NCBI GenBank assembly: GCA_946623785.1
Contig: CAMORM010000007.1
Span: forward strand, 1 to 41,361
DNA length: 41,361 nt
Direction of reading: 5' to 3'
DNA from: an uncultured Verrucomicrobiota bacterium
GTDB lineage: Bacteria; Verrucomicrobiota; Kiritimatiellia; RFP12; UBA1067
Shown: positions 8,666 to 17,009 of the stretch, one piece after another
How the letters are laid out: every line of letters begins with the position of its first letter
Position numbering within the stretch: position 1 is the first letter of the stretch
Notes under the pieces: generated by a model
The model's database searches: none
Seen by the model: only the letters and a program-made list of their open reading frames with translations
What the model was told of the DNA's origin: nothing
Program-made: the position numbers and the translations under genes

Positions 8666-8697
8666 CACCCTCATGCGCGGCGCGGCAAGGCCGCGCG

Positions 8698-11115
8698 TCA
8701 CTTGTCGCTGAGAAGGTCCTCTACCGATGTTGCGGTATCGGGGTTCACCAGCGGGGCGGGCTCGGGCTTGGATTCGTCCTGCTGCACGGACGCAGGAGCA
8801 GGAGCGGCGGCGGACGGATTCTCCTGCGAAACGCGGCGGACGGAGACCGAGCCGTCTACGCTCGTGGACATGTCTGGTCTCGGCTCAGGGTCGTCGCCGG
8901 ACAGCTTGATTACCACCGCACCGCTCGACTCGCCCTTCTTCCCGCCGGACGACTCGGGCTCGGCCTTTGCGGGATGCGCCGCACGCTCGTCGAGCGGACG
9001 ATCGTCGAGCCTGTTGAAATCCTGCAGCACGTTCTGGCGGTCGCCTGGCTCCAGACGCGTTCCAACAACATACTCGCGGCCCATGACGGCGTTCTTTGGC
9101 AGGCCGATGTCGGAAGGAAGCGCCCGGGGATCGGCTATGCCGACCGTCACGAAGACGATGATCTCCTTCTGGACCTTCTGCCTGCTCGTCCACCCGAAGA
9201 GCCTGCGTCCGATCCAGGGGATCTTGCGGAGGAACGGGATTCCCGAGTCGATGTCCTCCTCGATCGTCCTAGAGAGCCCGCCTATTACCGCCGTTGCGCC
9301 GTCCATCATCGTGAAGTCCGTGGTAAGGCGCTTGACTTCGATGACCGGGTACTTCGTGTATGGCGTGTCGCTTTCCTGGCTGGACTGGACGGTCGCGTAG
9401 TCGGTGCAGTCGCTGATCGTCGGGACGATCTCCACGTTGATCAGGCCGTCGGGCGAGATCCTGGGCTTGACGGTGAGCATGATGCCCCAGGAGAAGAACG
9501 CCTCCTTCGCGAACATCTGCTTGTCCTCGCCGGGGATCGTGTCGAGCTTCGTCGACACCGAAAGCGAGTTCTGGTTCTGGCCGGTGAAGTTGGAATCAAT
9601 AGTGACGTTCGGATACTTCTTGGTCATGTCGACCTTCGCCTCCTTGCCGTTCGACACGATGATCTTCGGATTCGAGAATACGCGGCCTTCGCCGAGCTGC
9701 TCGAACGCGCTCATCGCAAGGCGGAAGTCGTCGACGGAAAGCTGGCCCGAAAAGCCGCGGGCGTTTCTCCACGACATCGAGTTGGCGGTCCGGTTCGCGC
9801 CGTCGGCCGCCGTGATCGCATTCGGGACGAGGCCGGTGTACGTCTTCGCGTCGCTGAGGGACGTCGAAGTGCTCGTCGTCCCCTTGCCCTCCGCGTCAAG
9901 CGAAGTCGACGACGATGGGCTGGTGGTGGACGTGACCTGCGAGAGCTTCGACCCGTAGTTTGCGGCACGCCCGCTGTTGTACTCCCATCCGCCGCTCAGG
10001 CCCTTGACTGTCGCGCCCCAGCTCGAAAGCGAATCCCACTGCATGCCGAGCTTGCGAAGCGCCTCGTTCGATATCTCGATGAAACGGGCCTCGATGTAGA
10101 CCTGCGACACGGGCCTGTCGACTGCCTTGATGATCAGCTCGCAGTCGCGAAGGACCTTCTCGGTTGTCGTGACAACCACGACGTTCGCCCCGGGGAATGC
10201 CGTTGCAACCGGCTGGATCGGCACGCCCTGCGCGTTCTTGGCTGAGTATGTGGCGTTGAAGAGCCTCGCAAGCTCCTCCGACGACGCATGGTTCAGCGTA
10301 TATGCGCGCGTGAAAAGGGGGTCAAGCTGCTTGTCCTCGCTCACGAAGTAGATGCCTTCGCGCGGCTCAAGCCTGAAACCGCGGGAATTCAGTATCGACT
10401 GGAGCGCCTGCAGCCACGGCACGTGGTTGAGATTCACGGAAACGCGGCGCAAAAGGTTCGTGGAGTCGCCCGAGATTATGTTCGCGCCGGTCGTCTTGCG
10501 GAACTGGCGGAGAATGTCGGCCAGGGTAGCGTCGTCGCAAGAGATGTCCACGAGCGCGCTCTCGGAAGAGTTGGAAACCGCAGGGGCCGTCCTTGCCGGA
10601 ACGGCGGGAGCCGCAGCGGCGGCGGACTGCTGCGACTGCGCAGCGGCAGGCTCGGCGGGAACGGACGATGCGTCTGCGGCAGGAGTCTCGGCAGCCTGCG
10701 CGGCCGGCTCGGGGGAAGTCTGCTCCGCCTGAACCTGTTCCGGCTGGGCTATGAACTTCACTGTGGGGCGCTTCGCCGCGTCGGCAGAATCGTCGACTTC
10801 CTCAAGGTCTATGTCGTCTTCGCGGTCGGGATGTGCCGCGCCCTGGTTGGCGGCAGTGTCCTGCGCCGCAGCTGGCACCGCAGCAGCGGGCTCTGCTGCA
10901 GGTTTCGCCGCAGGCTCTGCAGCAGGTTTCGCCGCCGCCTCTGCTGCGGACTTCTCGGCATCGGCGGCAGGCTTGGCCTCTTCGGGCTCGGCAGCTGCCG
11001 GCAGGCCCGCGTCTGGCTGGGCCGGTGGCTGCTCGGCCGGCTGCGCGGAATCGGCGGCAAACGCGCCGAGCGAGAGGACAAGCGCGAAAAGGAACGCGCA
11101 CTGTAGCTTCTTCAT
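8698..11115 (-). CDS. Secretin (PilQ/GspD family)
   Basis: Outer-membrane secretin, 805 aa. Order: signal peptide (MKKLQCAFLFALVLSLGAFAA); a long Ala/Pro/Glu-rich stretch to about residue 180 containing KPAAEPAA repeats; an STN/N0-like domain from LVDISCDDATLADIL (about 187-260); an N1-like domain (RAYTLNHASSEELARLFNA); then the secretin barrel with SNPKIIVSNGKEAKV (about 483) and the hallmark IPFLRKIPWIGRRLFG (about 625-640). A 160-residue acidic, Pro-rich tail follows. The ATG at 11115 overlaps the upstream stop (ATGA) and starts the signal peptide; a longer open frame to 11604 is only an artefact. It is the last gene of the PilMNOP-like operon. It would form the pore for a pilus or secretion pseudopilus. 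Confidence 0.92.
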   Translation of the reverse strand: MKKLQCAFLFALVLSLGAFAADSAQPAEQPPAQPDAGLPAAAEPEEAKPAADAEKSAAEAAAKPAAEPAAKPAAEPAAAVPAAAQDTAANQGAAHPDREDDIDLEEVDDSADAAKRPTVKFIAQPEQVQAEQTSPEPAAQAAETPAADASSVPAEPAAAQSQQSAAAAAPAVPARTAPAVSNSSESALVDISCDDATLADILRQFRKTTGANIISGDSTNLLRRVSVNLNHVPWLQALQSILNSRGFRLEPREGIYFVSEDKQLDPLFTRAYTLNHASSEELARLFNATYSAKNAQGVPIQPVATAFPGANVVVVTTTEKVLRDCELIIKAVDRPVSQVYIEARFIEISNEALRKLGMQWDSLSSWGATVKGLSGGWEYNSGRAANYGSKLSQVTSTTSPSSSTSLDAEGKGTTSTSTSLSDAKTYTGLVPNAITAADGANRTANSMSWRNARGFSGQLSVDDFRLAMSAFEQLGEGRVFSNPKIIVSNGKEAKVDMTKKYPNVTIDSNFTGQNQNSLSVSTKLDTIPGEDKQMFAKEAFFSWGIMLTVKPRISPDGLINVEIVPTISDCTDYATVQSSQESDTPYTKYPVIEVKRLTTDFTMMDGATAVIGGLSRTIEEDIDSGIPFLRKIPWIGRRLFGWTSRQKVQKEIIVFVTVGIADPRALPSDIGLPKNAVMGREYVVGTRLEPGDRQNVLQDFNRLDDRPLDERAAHPAKAEPESSGGKKGESSGAVVIKLSGDDPEPRPDMSTSVDGSVSVRRVSQENPSAAAPAPASVQQDESKPEPAPLVNPDTATSVEDLLSDK

Positions 11116-11639
11116 TTGGTCTTTCCTTTCTCGGGTTCCTTGGCTGCGTCCTTGTCGGGTTCCTCGACCTTGCGGACGCGGACGCGCACGAGCTTGAGCA
11201 CGTCGGAATCGTTCAATCCAACCACTTTCCACGTAAACCGCCTTCCGGAATGCGTGATCGAGACATAGTCGCCGTCCGCATACGCCTTGCCGTTGATCAT
11301 CACGCTCGAACGGCGCGAGCCGTCCTTCCCCTTCACGATGAGCGGACTTCCAACGGCAAGCGTCTTGCGCGCCGCAATCCAGTGCTGCGACGTAGCGGAC
11401 TCGGCCATCATCGTTGCCGCGGCGTTCGCCGCGACGTCGGCGGCGGTAAGGGTGTCGTCGTCTCGCCCGGAGGCCGCAGGGATCGCGATCTTGACGCGGG
11501 GCTCTGCGGTGATGACAGCCCGTTCGCCCTCGTAGCCTATCGGCCAGAACGGATTGCGCACAGGAACGGGAGCGGGGCCTCCCTGGGCGAAAGCAGTGGC
11601 GCACGAAAGAGAAACCATCAATGCGGCGGCAAGCTTCAC
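11112..11639 (-). CDS. PilP/GspC-like periplasmic protein
   Basis: A 175-aa exported protein sitting in the pilP position, between the PilO-like and secretin genes. The signal peptide is VKLAAALMVSLSCATAFAQ, followed by RNPFWPIGY, a short motif often seen at the start of the mature part of such linker proteins. The C-terminal half (VMINGKAYADGDYVSITHSG) has the beta-rich 'homology region' look of GspC/PilP, which touches the secretin N0 domain. The tail is Lys/Glu-rich. I chose GTG at 11639: it overlaps the PilO-like stop as GTGA and has GGGAGG 6 nt upstream. The open frame extends to 11975 without signal-like sequence. Family assignment rests largely on position. Confidence 0.75.
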   Translation of the reverse strand: MKLAAALMVSLSCATAFAQGGPAPVPVRNPFWPIGYEGERAVITAEPRVKIAIPAASGRDDDTLTAADVAANAAATMMAESATSQHWIAARKTLAVGSPLIVKGKDGSRRSSVMINGKAYADGDYVSITHSGRRFTWKVVGLNDSDVLKLVRVRVRKVEEPDKDAAKEPEKGKTK

Positions 11640-12250
11640 TTTCTGCCTCCCTTCGGGGCCGGAACGGTGCTCTCGCCCATCACTGGCCATTCGAACACTA
11701 TGTCGCCGCGCTGCGTTTCCGGGTCCTGCTGCGCGTCCAGCCTGAACGACTGCATCGACACATACGGAAGGTCCTTCTCGACGCGCATGAGGAACGAGAC
11801 TATCTCCGCGTAGCTTCCGCGGCACGACACCTTGATCGGCCGGCGCGCGAAGAGCTGCTTCGGGAGCGGCTTCGGCACTGGAAGCGCGCGGACGGGAAGC
11901 TCGGAGTAGTCGATGTTCAGGAGCCCGGCCTCGGCCGCCAGGATGTCGAGCTTGGACTTCGCCCTCATCGCCCACGACTCCAGGAGCGGGGTGAGCATCG
12001 CCTCCTTGTACGGCGCCATCGCGGCGTCAAGCTTCTCAAGCCTGACCTTCACCTTGGCGGCCTCGCGCAGGTCGCGGTCTATCACCTGCTTCTTGGACCT
12101 CAGCTGCTCGAGCGTCTGCTTTGTCTTCTCGAGCGATTCGCCGCACGGCTGTACGGCGAACATGTACAGCACAACCGCCACGGCCGCGATGGCGAGCGTG
12201 ATCACGAACGAGCGCTGGGCGTTCGGGGCCATCTGGGAAATGGACTTCAT
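11636..12250 (-). CDS. PilO-like inner-membrane assembly protein
   Basis: A 204-aa bitopic protein: short cytoplasmic N-terminus, one membrane helix (SFVITLAIAAVAVVLYMFAV, about 14-33), a coiled coil (ESLEKTKQTLEQLRSKKQVIDRD, residues about 38-75), and a ferredoxin-like periplasmic domain with CRGSYAEIVSFLMRVEKDLPYV, the typical PilO motif region. PilO pairs with PilN and contacts PilP in the alignment complex. The start ATG at 12250 overlaps the PilN-like stop by 4 nt (ATGA). Confidence 0.83.
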   Translation of the reverse strand: MKSISQMAPNAQRSFVITLAIAAVAVVLYMFAVQPCGESLEKTKQTLEQLRSKKQVIDRDLREAAKVKVRLEKLDAAMAPYKEAMLTPLLESWAMRAKSKLDILAAEAGLLNIDYSELPVRALPVPKPLPKQLFARRPIKVSCRGSYAEIVSFLMRVEKDLPYVSMQSFRLDAQQDPETQRGDIVFEWPVMGESTVPAPKGGRK

Positions 12251-12993
12251 TTCTTCTTGTCCCCCTTCCCCTTGCCCGCCTCATCCCTGGAAGGCTCGGG
12301 CGGCTGCGGCTTTTCAAACACGCGAGGTTGGCACCTGTACTCGATGTCGAACAGCAGCAGACGCGAACCGTCCTCCGTTGTGCTGCCGTCCTGCCTGAAC
12401 GAATGGACCTTTGGGCTGGCGTCTGGCAGGCGCGGGTCCTTGACGACCACGAGGGTGTTCGTGAATTCCGGGGCCTCCAGCGACTCCATGAGCGAGAGCA
12501 CGGGCGTCTCCTTCGGGGTGCGCCCCATGATGCGCATCGACATGCGCTCCACCGTTCCGGTAGGCCCCCAGACGGGCTTGCCCTTCCCGCCAGGCGGCAT
12601 GAGGTTCTGCGGCGGCTGCTCGGGAATTTCTATCTTCGTGATCTGCACCCTGATCGGCATTACCTCGGCAAGGCGCGCAAACATCCCGCCGTAAAGGTTG
12701 CGCGCCGCCGAGTACATCTCGAGCTGGTCGAGCTGCGCCTGCTTTTCGCGCGCCTCCGTCATCTGCGCGAGGATGTTGGCGTGGGCCTTCTCCTTCCCCG
12801 CTATGTCGTCCTGGAGCGACGACACCTGCGTTTTCACCAGGAGCAGCTGCGTGGCGAGCATGGCCCACCACACGAGGCATCCAGCGCACGCAAGGAGAGC
12901 CATCACCGGCAGCATCACGCGGAGGCGCACTGGAGACGAGGAAAGCTTCTCCGTGTCACGCAGGAGATTCAGGTGAAGGCGAGAGCTCTTCAT
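12247..12993 (-). CDS. PilN-like inner-membrane assembly protein
   Basis: A 248-aa bitopic protein. The cytoplasmic start MKSSRLHLNLLRD resembles the PilN segment (INLLP-type) that binds PilM. A membrane helix follows (VMLPVMALLACAGCLVWWAML, about 26-47), then a coiled coil (VSSLQDDIAGKEKAHANILAQM). The periplasmic domain is larger than usual, with a Pro/Gly linker (PPQNLMPPGGKGKP) and a Lys-rich tail. Its start overlaps the PilM-like stop (ATGA). Confidence 0.8.
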   Translation of the reverse strand: MKSSRLHLNLLRDTEKLSSSPVRLRVMLPVMALLACAGCLVWWAMLATQLLLVKTQVSSLQDDIAGKEKAHANILAQMTEAREKQAQLDQLEMYSAARNLYGGMFARLAEVMPIRVQITKIEIPEQPPQNLMPPGGKGKPVWGPTGTVERMSMRIMGRTPKETPVLSLMESLEAPEFTNTLVVVKDPRLPDASPKVHSFRQDGSTTEDGSRLLLFDIEYRCQPRVFEKPQPPEPSRDEAGKGKGDKKK

Positions 12994-14183
12994 TCGCCCA
13001 CCTCCATCGCGGCCACCGCCGCGCCGATCGCGCCGAGGAACACCTGCGACTGGGCCTCGTCCATCTCCGGCACGCGGTTGCCCTTGGCGGGCATCTCAAG
13101 CCCCGCGAACGCCGAAGGCGTCACAAGCGGCACCTTGAGCGCGTCCTCCGACATCCTGCTCCAGTACTGCGCGCCGGACGGAAGCCCCAGCAGGAAGACC
13201 CTGTCGACATGGAGGGCGTGGCGGCGCGAAAGGTAGTCCATCGAAATCTCCAGCTGCTGGAGAATGGGCCGCGCGAACGGCTCCAGCACGGGCGTAGGGT
13301 CGATCAGGGACTCGTTGAGCACGGAGTCGACCATTTCCTCGTCGAGCCCCAGCCGCTTCTTCACGGTCTCGCGTATGAACAGGTGGCCTTGCGCCCCGGG
13401 GCACTCGCGCAGCAGCAGGAGCCGCCCCTCCTGGTACCCGGCGAAAAACACGGAGTCGCGCGTCATGAAGAGGACGAGCGCATTGCCGTCCGCCTCCACG
13501 AACTCGGGCTGGTTCAGCACGCTCGACAGGAGCGCGGCATTGTACGTCTGCACCGACACGGCCGTGGGGCGCTTTCCCTCGGGCAGGAGGCGCGAAAGCC
13601 AGAGGACCTGGTATTCGGGCATTCCGCTCTCCACGATGAAAGACTCGTCCGCAAGAGGCTGCACTACGAACCTCGTGCCGTTGTTTGAAGTCGCCACACC
13701 CGCCGGAGGCGCGGGAGCCTTCCCTGCAGAGCCGGCGACCGGAGCAGGCTCCTGCTTGACCGACCTGAGCCCGATCTTCTTCCTGCCAGGCTGCTCAAGC
13801 GCGGCCTTCGGCGCGGACATCGAGTTGGCAGTCAGCGCGTCCGGTGTCGTCTGCCGCAGGAAAACGTCCGCCGTGGACACGGCCAGCGCGGCGCCAGGCG
13901 CCTGGTATTCGACGGGCAGCGCCCATGTCGCCTGGTTGGAAAGCTCCTCCCACGACTGCGGGATCTCCCCCTCCGGAGGCTTGACGAAACCTGCCGCGTA
14001 TACGTGGAGCCGGCCCTTTTTCCTGGTCAGGCGGACAGCAGGGCATCCACGCGGATCGCCAGACCCGAACTCCACCCCCACGACGTCCGAAGGCCCGCGC
14101 CGACGTGAGCCGCCGCTTCCCCCACCGCCTCCAAACGGAAGCTTGACCTCGATCGTCTTTGTCTTTGTAAGCTGTATCTGCAT
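12990..14183 (-). CDS. PilM-like (GspL cytoplasmic-type) protein
   Basis: A 397-aa protein in the pilM position. The N-terminus has VKLPFGGGGGSGGSRRRG followed by VVGVEFGSGD, which may be the start of an actin-like fold. The middle is Ala/Pro-rich (about 135-165). The C-terminal half contains VLWLSRLLPEGKRPTAVSVQ, ALVLFMTRDSVFFAGYQEGRLLLL and RVFLLGLPSGAQYW, which suit the PilM/GspL ATP-binding fold. Similarity is weak and the call depends on operon order. The ATG at 14183 shares its A with the preceding TAA (TAATG), indicating coupled translation; an alternative GTG at 14195 would add four residues. Confidence 0.68.
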   Translation of the reverse strand: MQIQLTKTKTIEVKLPFGGGGGSGGSRRRGPSDVVGVEFGSGDPRGCPAVRLTRKKGRLHVYAAGFVKPPEGEIPQSWEELSNQATWALPVEYQAPGAALAVSTADVFLRQTTPDALTANSMSAPKAALEQPGRKKIGLRSVKQEPAPVAGSAGKAPAPPAGVATSNNGTRFVVQPLADESFIVESGMPEYQVLWLSRLLPEGKRPTAVSVQTYNAALLSSVLNQPEFVEADGNALVLFMTRDSVFFAGYQEGRLLLLRECPGAQGHLFIRETVKKRLGLDEEMVDSVLNESLIDPTPVLEPFARPILQQLEISMDYLSRRHALHVDRVFLLGLPSGAQYWSRMSEDALKVPLVTPSAFAGLEMPAKGNRVPEMDEAQSQVFLGAIGAAVAAMEVGE

Positions 14184-14557
14184 TACTTGTCCCACGACGC
14201 CTTTGGAGGCGCCTTGTCACGCCATTCCTGAAGCGAAATCATGTTGCCCGCGCTCTCGCGTCCCGCAAGATACGCCTCCGCCACGTATTCGCGCTTCTCC
14301 TTCATCTGCGCAAGCAGGCTCCTTATCTCGATTACGGCGTCATAGCACATGTCGAGTATCTGAGCAGCCGTCTCGCGGTCGGTGCTGTCCATCCTGAGCA
14401 GCTCTATGCTCGAGAGCAGGACAGTGGCGGGCTGTCCAAGTGCATGGCAAAAGCCGGCAAGCGACTCCATGACTACCTTGGATCGCTCAACCTGCATCTC
14501 CGCAAAGGCAAGCCGCTTCGCTATGACCTCGGGACTCTCTTTCTCTTCGTTGTCCAT
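14183..14557 (-). CDS. Orphan DHp (HisKA-like) helical protein
   Basis: A 124-aa, almost entirely helical protein, first gene of the PilMNOP/secretin operon. Residues 30-50 (SLAGFCHALGQPATVLLSSI) match the H-box pattern of histidine-kinase dimerisation domains (H-x-L-x-Q-P), with His38 in the phospho-acceptor position. A second long helix (residues about 60-90) completes a DHp-type hairpin. There is no sensor domain before it and no ATP-binding domain after it. It could be a phosphotransfer or scaffold protein that links signalling to pilus assembly, but a chance resemblance of a helical hairpin is possible. No strong Shine-Dalgarno; a weak -10 (TAAAAT, 14591-14596) overlaps the stop codon of the upstream gene. 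Confidence 0.65.
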   Translation of the reverse strand: MDNEEKESPEVIAKRLAFAEMQVERSKVVMESLAGFCHALGQPATVLLSSIELLRMDSTDRETAAQILDMCYDAVIEIRSLLAQMKEKREYVAEAYLAGRESAGNMISLQEWRDKAPPKASWDK

Positions 14558-14593
14558 GACTCGCGTTAAGCAATTTCCGTGCCACCGCGTATT

Positions 14594-15499
14594 TTAGCGA
14601 ATATCAGCCGAAGGTTCAAGCGCGGAAATGCGCCTTGCGATGTTCTTCGAAACAAGGCTTTCCGAGTCAATCTTCCTCGCCTCGGCAAGATAGCCCGAAA
14701 GCTCCTTCGCGCCGCCGCGTTTCGCCGCAATGGCGGAAAGATAGTCGAGTATGTTCAAAAACACCTCCGCATCGTGCCCCGAAAGCACAGAAACGTCGGA
14801 GCCGCACGAGCTGAGGCCAAGGCGCCTCGCATTCGCGAAGGCCGTTTCCGAAGCGGCCATGTTCCCCTTCCCGCCCCGGTAGAGAAAGCGCCCCTCCGCA
14901 AGCGCAATCTCCATGCTGCGCGGGTTCGCCGCTTTTGCATCTGCGAGAATGGAAGCGGCAAGTTTCTCGTTTTTGATAATGCGGTCAGCGATGTACAGGG
15001 CGGTTGTCCACGCCTCCACGTTGTGCGGATCGGCCTTAACCGACGCCCAGAACCACGGCATGAGCTCGACAGCCTTCTCGCCCTCGAGGTGGCGCTCCAC
15101 CTCGGGCGCGCGGATGCGCTCGTTAATCCATGCCCACGGATCCAGTCCGCCGTCCGAATCGTGGTCGTGCCCTTCGTGGTCATGGCCGTCGTGGTCATGG
15201 CCGGGACCTCCGTGGGCATGTTCGTGTCCGTGGTGTTCGTGGCCGCCGTGATCAAGGTCGTGTTCGGCGCTGCCGTCGTAATGGTGGCGGCAAGAGCATT
15301 CCATGTCAACGCCGCCGTGGAAATAGCTGTCCGCCTGGCGGAACATGGCGTCGCTGATGGCAGCCTTCGCGCCGCCGAACGCCACGGAGAGCGCGTCGCC
15401 TCCACGCGCCAGCTGCGGCATCTTGCCGGAAGGCGCAGCGCCGATTGCGAACGCCGCGCCTGCGGCGCATAGCGCGGAAAAGGGAAAGAGTCCCTTCAT
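14594..15499 (-). CDS. Exported protein with His-rich insert and TPR-like region
   Basis: A 301-aa protein, last of the seven-gene ABC operon. An N-terminal hydrophobic segment (LFPFSALCAAGAAFAIGAA) is followed by FGGAKAAISDAMFRQADSYFHGG, then residues 68-113 with CSC and 16 histidines alternating with Asp, Glu and Gly. After that comes WFWASVKADPHNVEAWTTALYIADRI and further helical pairs, as in TPR-containing envelope proteins of PVC bacteria (recalled, not searched). The His-rich stretch can be expected to bind Zn, Ni, Cu or similar. I chose ATG 15499 because it overlaps the permease stop (TGATG) and begins the signal; the longer open frame is not coding-like. Role: possibly a metal-binding partner of the exporter. 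Confidence 0.75.
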   Translation of the reverse strand: MKGLFPFSALCAAGAAFAIGAAPSGKMPQLARGGDALSVAFGGAKAAISDAMFRQADSYFHGGVDMECSCRHHYDGSAEHDLDHGGHEHHGHEHAHGGPGHDHDGHDHEGHDHDSDGGLDPWAWINERIRAPEVERHLEGEKAVELMPWFWASVKADPHNVEAWTTALYIADRIIKNEKLAASILADAKAANPRSMEIALAEGRFLYRGGKGNMAASETAFANARRLGLSSCGSDVSVLSGHDAEVFLNILDYLSAIAAKRGGAKELSGYLAEARKIDSESLVSKNIARRISALEPSADIR

Positions 15500-16281
15500 C
15501 AGAGCTTCTTCCTCTTGAGCACCGCGGCAGAAAGCGACAGCAGCGCGACCACGTAGAACGCGGCGTATCCGAGCACCGCCAGGAAGACCGTCCATTCGAC
15601 GCCGCCCCAGCCGTGGACTACGCGCTGGCGCATGTCGAAGAACTCGGCGTGAGGCGCCACGGCGTACGCCGCCCTCACGAGCCACGAAAGCGGAGCCGAC
15701 ACGGTGTCGGCATACGCGGGCAGGCGGCGTCCGAAGAAGAACATCGCCACAAGCGCGATCGACGAAAGCGTGAGGTTGGCGGACGGCGTTACGAGCAGGG
15801 AGCCGAGCAGCGACACCGCCACCGCGAGCGCGGAGAACGCGAGGTGCAGGACGAACGCCTGGGCGAAGTCCGCGCCGTAGCCGAACCCGCCGTGCACAAG
15901 CGACGCAACTGCGAACATCGCGTAGAAGAACGCGAGTGCCGACCATGAAGCTGCGACCGCGCCGGCGAACTTCCCCACGAGGAGCGCGCCCCGCGATATC
16001 GGCTTCGCGAGAAGCGTGTACACCGTGCGGCTCTCGAACTCGGGCGGGAACAGGCGAGCCCCCGTGCCAAGCGAGATGAAAAGCGAATACGCCCACACGA
16101 GAAGCAGCGCCGCCTCGTCGAGGTAGCGCGTCGCGCCCTTCGTGCCGAACGGCGCCGACATCGACAGAGGCACCATCAGCGCGAGCGCGAGGACGAACAT
16201 GGCGAAGATGTCGTTGCGTCGCCACAGCTCTGTGAACGAAAGCTTCACGAGCGCGCGGACCTGCCGGAGGAAAGTCTTCAT
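15499..16281 (-). CDS. ABC-2 type exporter permease (NosY-like)
   Basis: A 260-aa integral membrane protein with about six helices. The N-terminal MKTFLRQVRALVKLSFTELW with FPPEFESRTVYTLLAKPISR is the cytoplasmic coupling region of ABC-2 permeases (compare NosY). The start ATG at 16281 overlaps the ATPase stop (ATGA), and its own stop overlaps the His-rich gene (TGATG). It should pair with the ATPase at 16278-17009. The substrate is unknown. Confidence 0.86.
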   Translation of the reverse strand: MKTFLRQVRALVKLSFTELWRRNDIFAMFVLALALMVPLSMSAPFGTKGATRYLDEAALLLVWAYSLFISLGTGARLFPPEFESRTVYTLLAKPISRGALLVGKFAGAVAASWSALAFFYAMFAVASLVHGGFGYGADFAQAFVLHLAFSALAVAVSLLGSLLVTPSANLTLSSIALVAMFFFGRRLPAYADTVSAPLSWLVRAAYAVAPHAEFFDMRQRVVHGWGGVEWTVFLAVLGYAAFYVVALLSLSAAVLKRKKL

Positions 16282-17009
16282 TCCGCATCCTCCAGCTTCT
16301 TCAGGAACAGGCGCTCGAGGTTTGTGGCGCCGTCTCCGGCAATGTCCTTCACCGGCCCCTGGTAAACGCACCTGCCCTTCTTCATTATCGCGACCTTGTC
16401 GCACAGCAGCTCCGTCTCGCCGAGCTCGTGCGAGGAGAAGAAGATTGCCTTGCCCTTCCCGCGCAGCGAGCGCATCAGCTCGCGGAAATGGATGCGGGCA
16501 AGCGGGTCGAGCCCGGTGAACGGCTCGTCGAGGACGAGCAGGTCGGGGTCGTTTAGGAGCGCTTGCGCGATGCCTGCGCGCTGGAGCATGCCCTTGGAGT
16601 ACGTCCTGAGCGGTCGTTTCGCCGCCTCGGCGAGCCCCACGGCCTCAAGCAGCTCGCCCGTGCGGCGTTTCACCACGTTTGGGTCGAGGCCGCATATCCC
16701 GCCGTAGAACGAGAGCAGCTCACGCGCGTCGAGGTAGGGGTAGTAGTACGCTATCTCAGGCATATAGCCGATGCGCGCGCGGACGGAGGCCCGCGCGGGG
16801 TCTCCGCCGAACACCGAGACCTCGCCCTCCGTCGGGGGGATCAACCCCAGCATCATCTTTATCGTGGTCGTCTTCCCCGCGCCATTTGTGCCGAGGAAGC
16901 CCATGACCTCGCCCGGAGCAAGCGACAGCGAAAGCCCGTCCACCGCCTTCACGGAGCCAAAAGTCCGAGAGACGCAGCAAATGTCCACCGCACTGGCGGA
17001 GCCGATCAT
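16278..17009 (-). CDS. ABC exporter ATPase (CcmA/NosF-like)
   Basis: A 243-aa nucleotide-binding subunit. Walker A is GTNGAGKTTT (about residues 39-48), the signature is YSKGMLQRAGIAQALL, Walker B is LLVLDEPFTGLD with the normal catalytic Glu, and the H-loop is SSHELGE. The ATG at 17009 has a strong AGGAGG about 6 nt upstream; the open frame continues 76 codons further but through another gene. Overlaps on both sides are 4 nt, so it is translated as part of the operon and pairs with the permease at 15499. Confidence 0.9.
   Translation of the reverse strand: MIGSASAVDICCVSRTFGSVKAVDGLSLSLAPGEVMGFLGTNGAGKTTTIKMMLGLIPPTEGEVSVFGGDPARASVRARIGYMPEIAYYYPYLDARELLSFYGGICGLDPNVVKRRTGELLEAVGLAEAAKRPLRTYSKGMLQRAGIAQALLNDPDLLVLDEPFTGLDPLARIHFRELMRSLRGKGKAIFFSSHELGETELLCDKVAIMKKGRCVYQGPVKDIAGDGATNLERLFLKKLEDAE

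Noticed and set aside
11116-11604. N-terminal extension of the secretin frame
   Set aside because: Arg-rich, lies entirely inside the PilP-like gene; the signal peptide starts at 11115.
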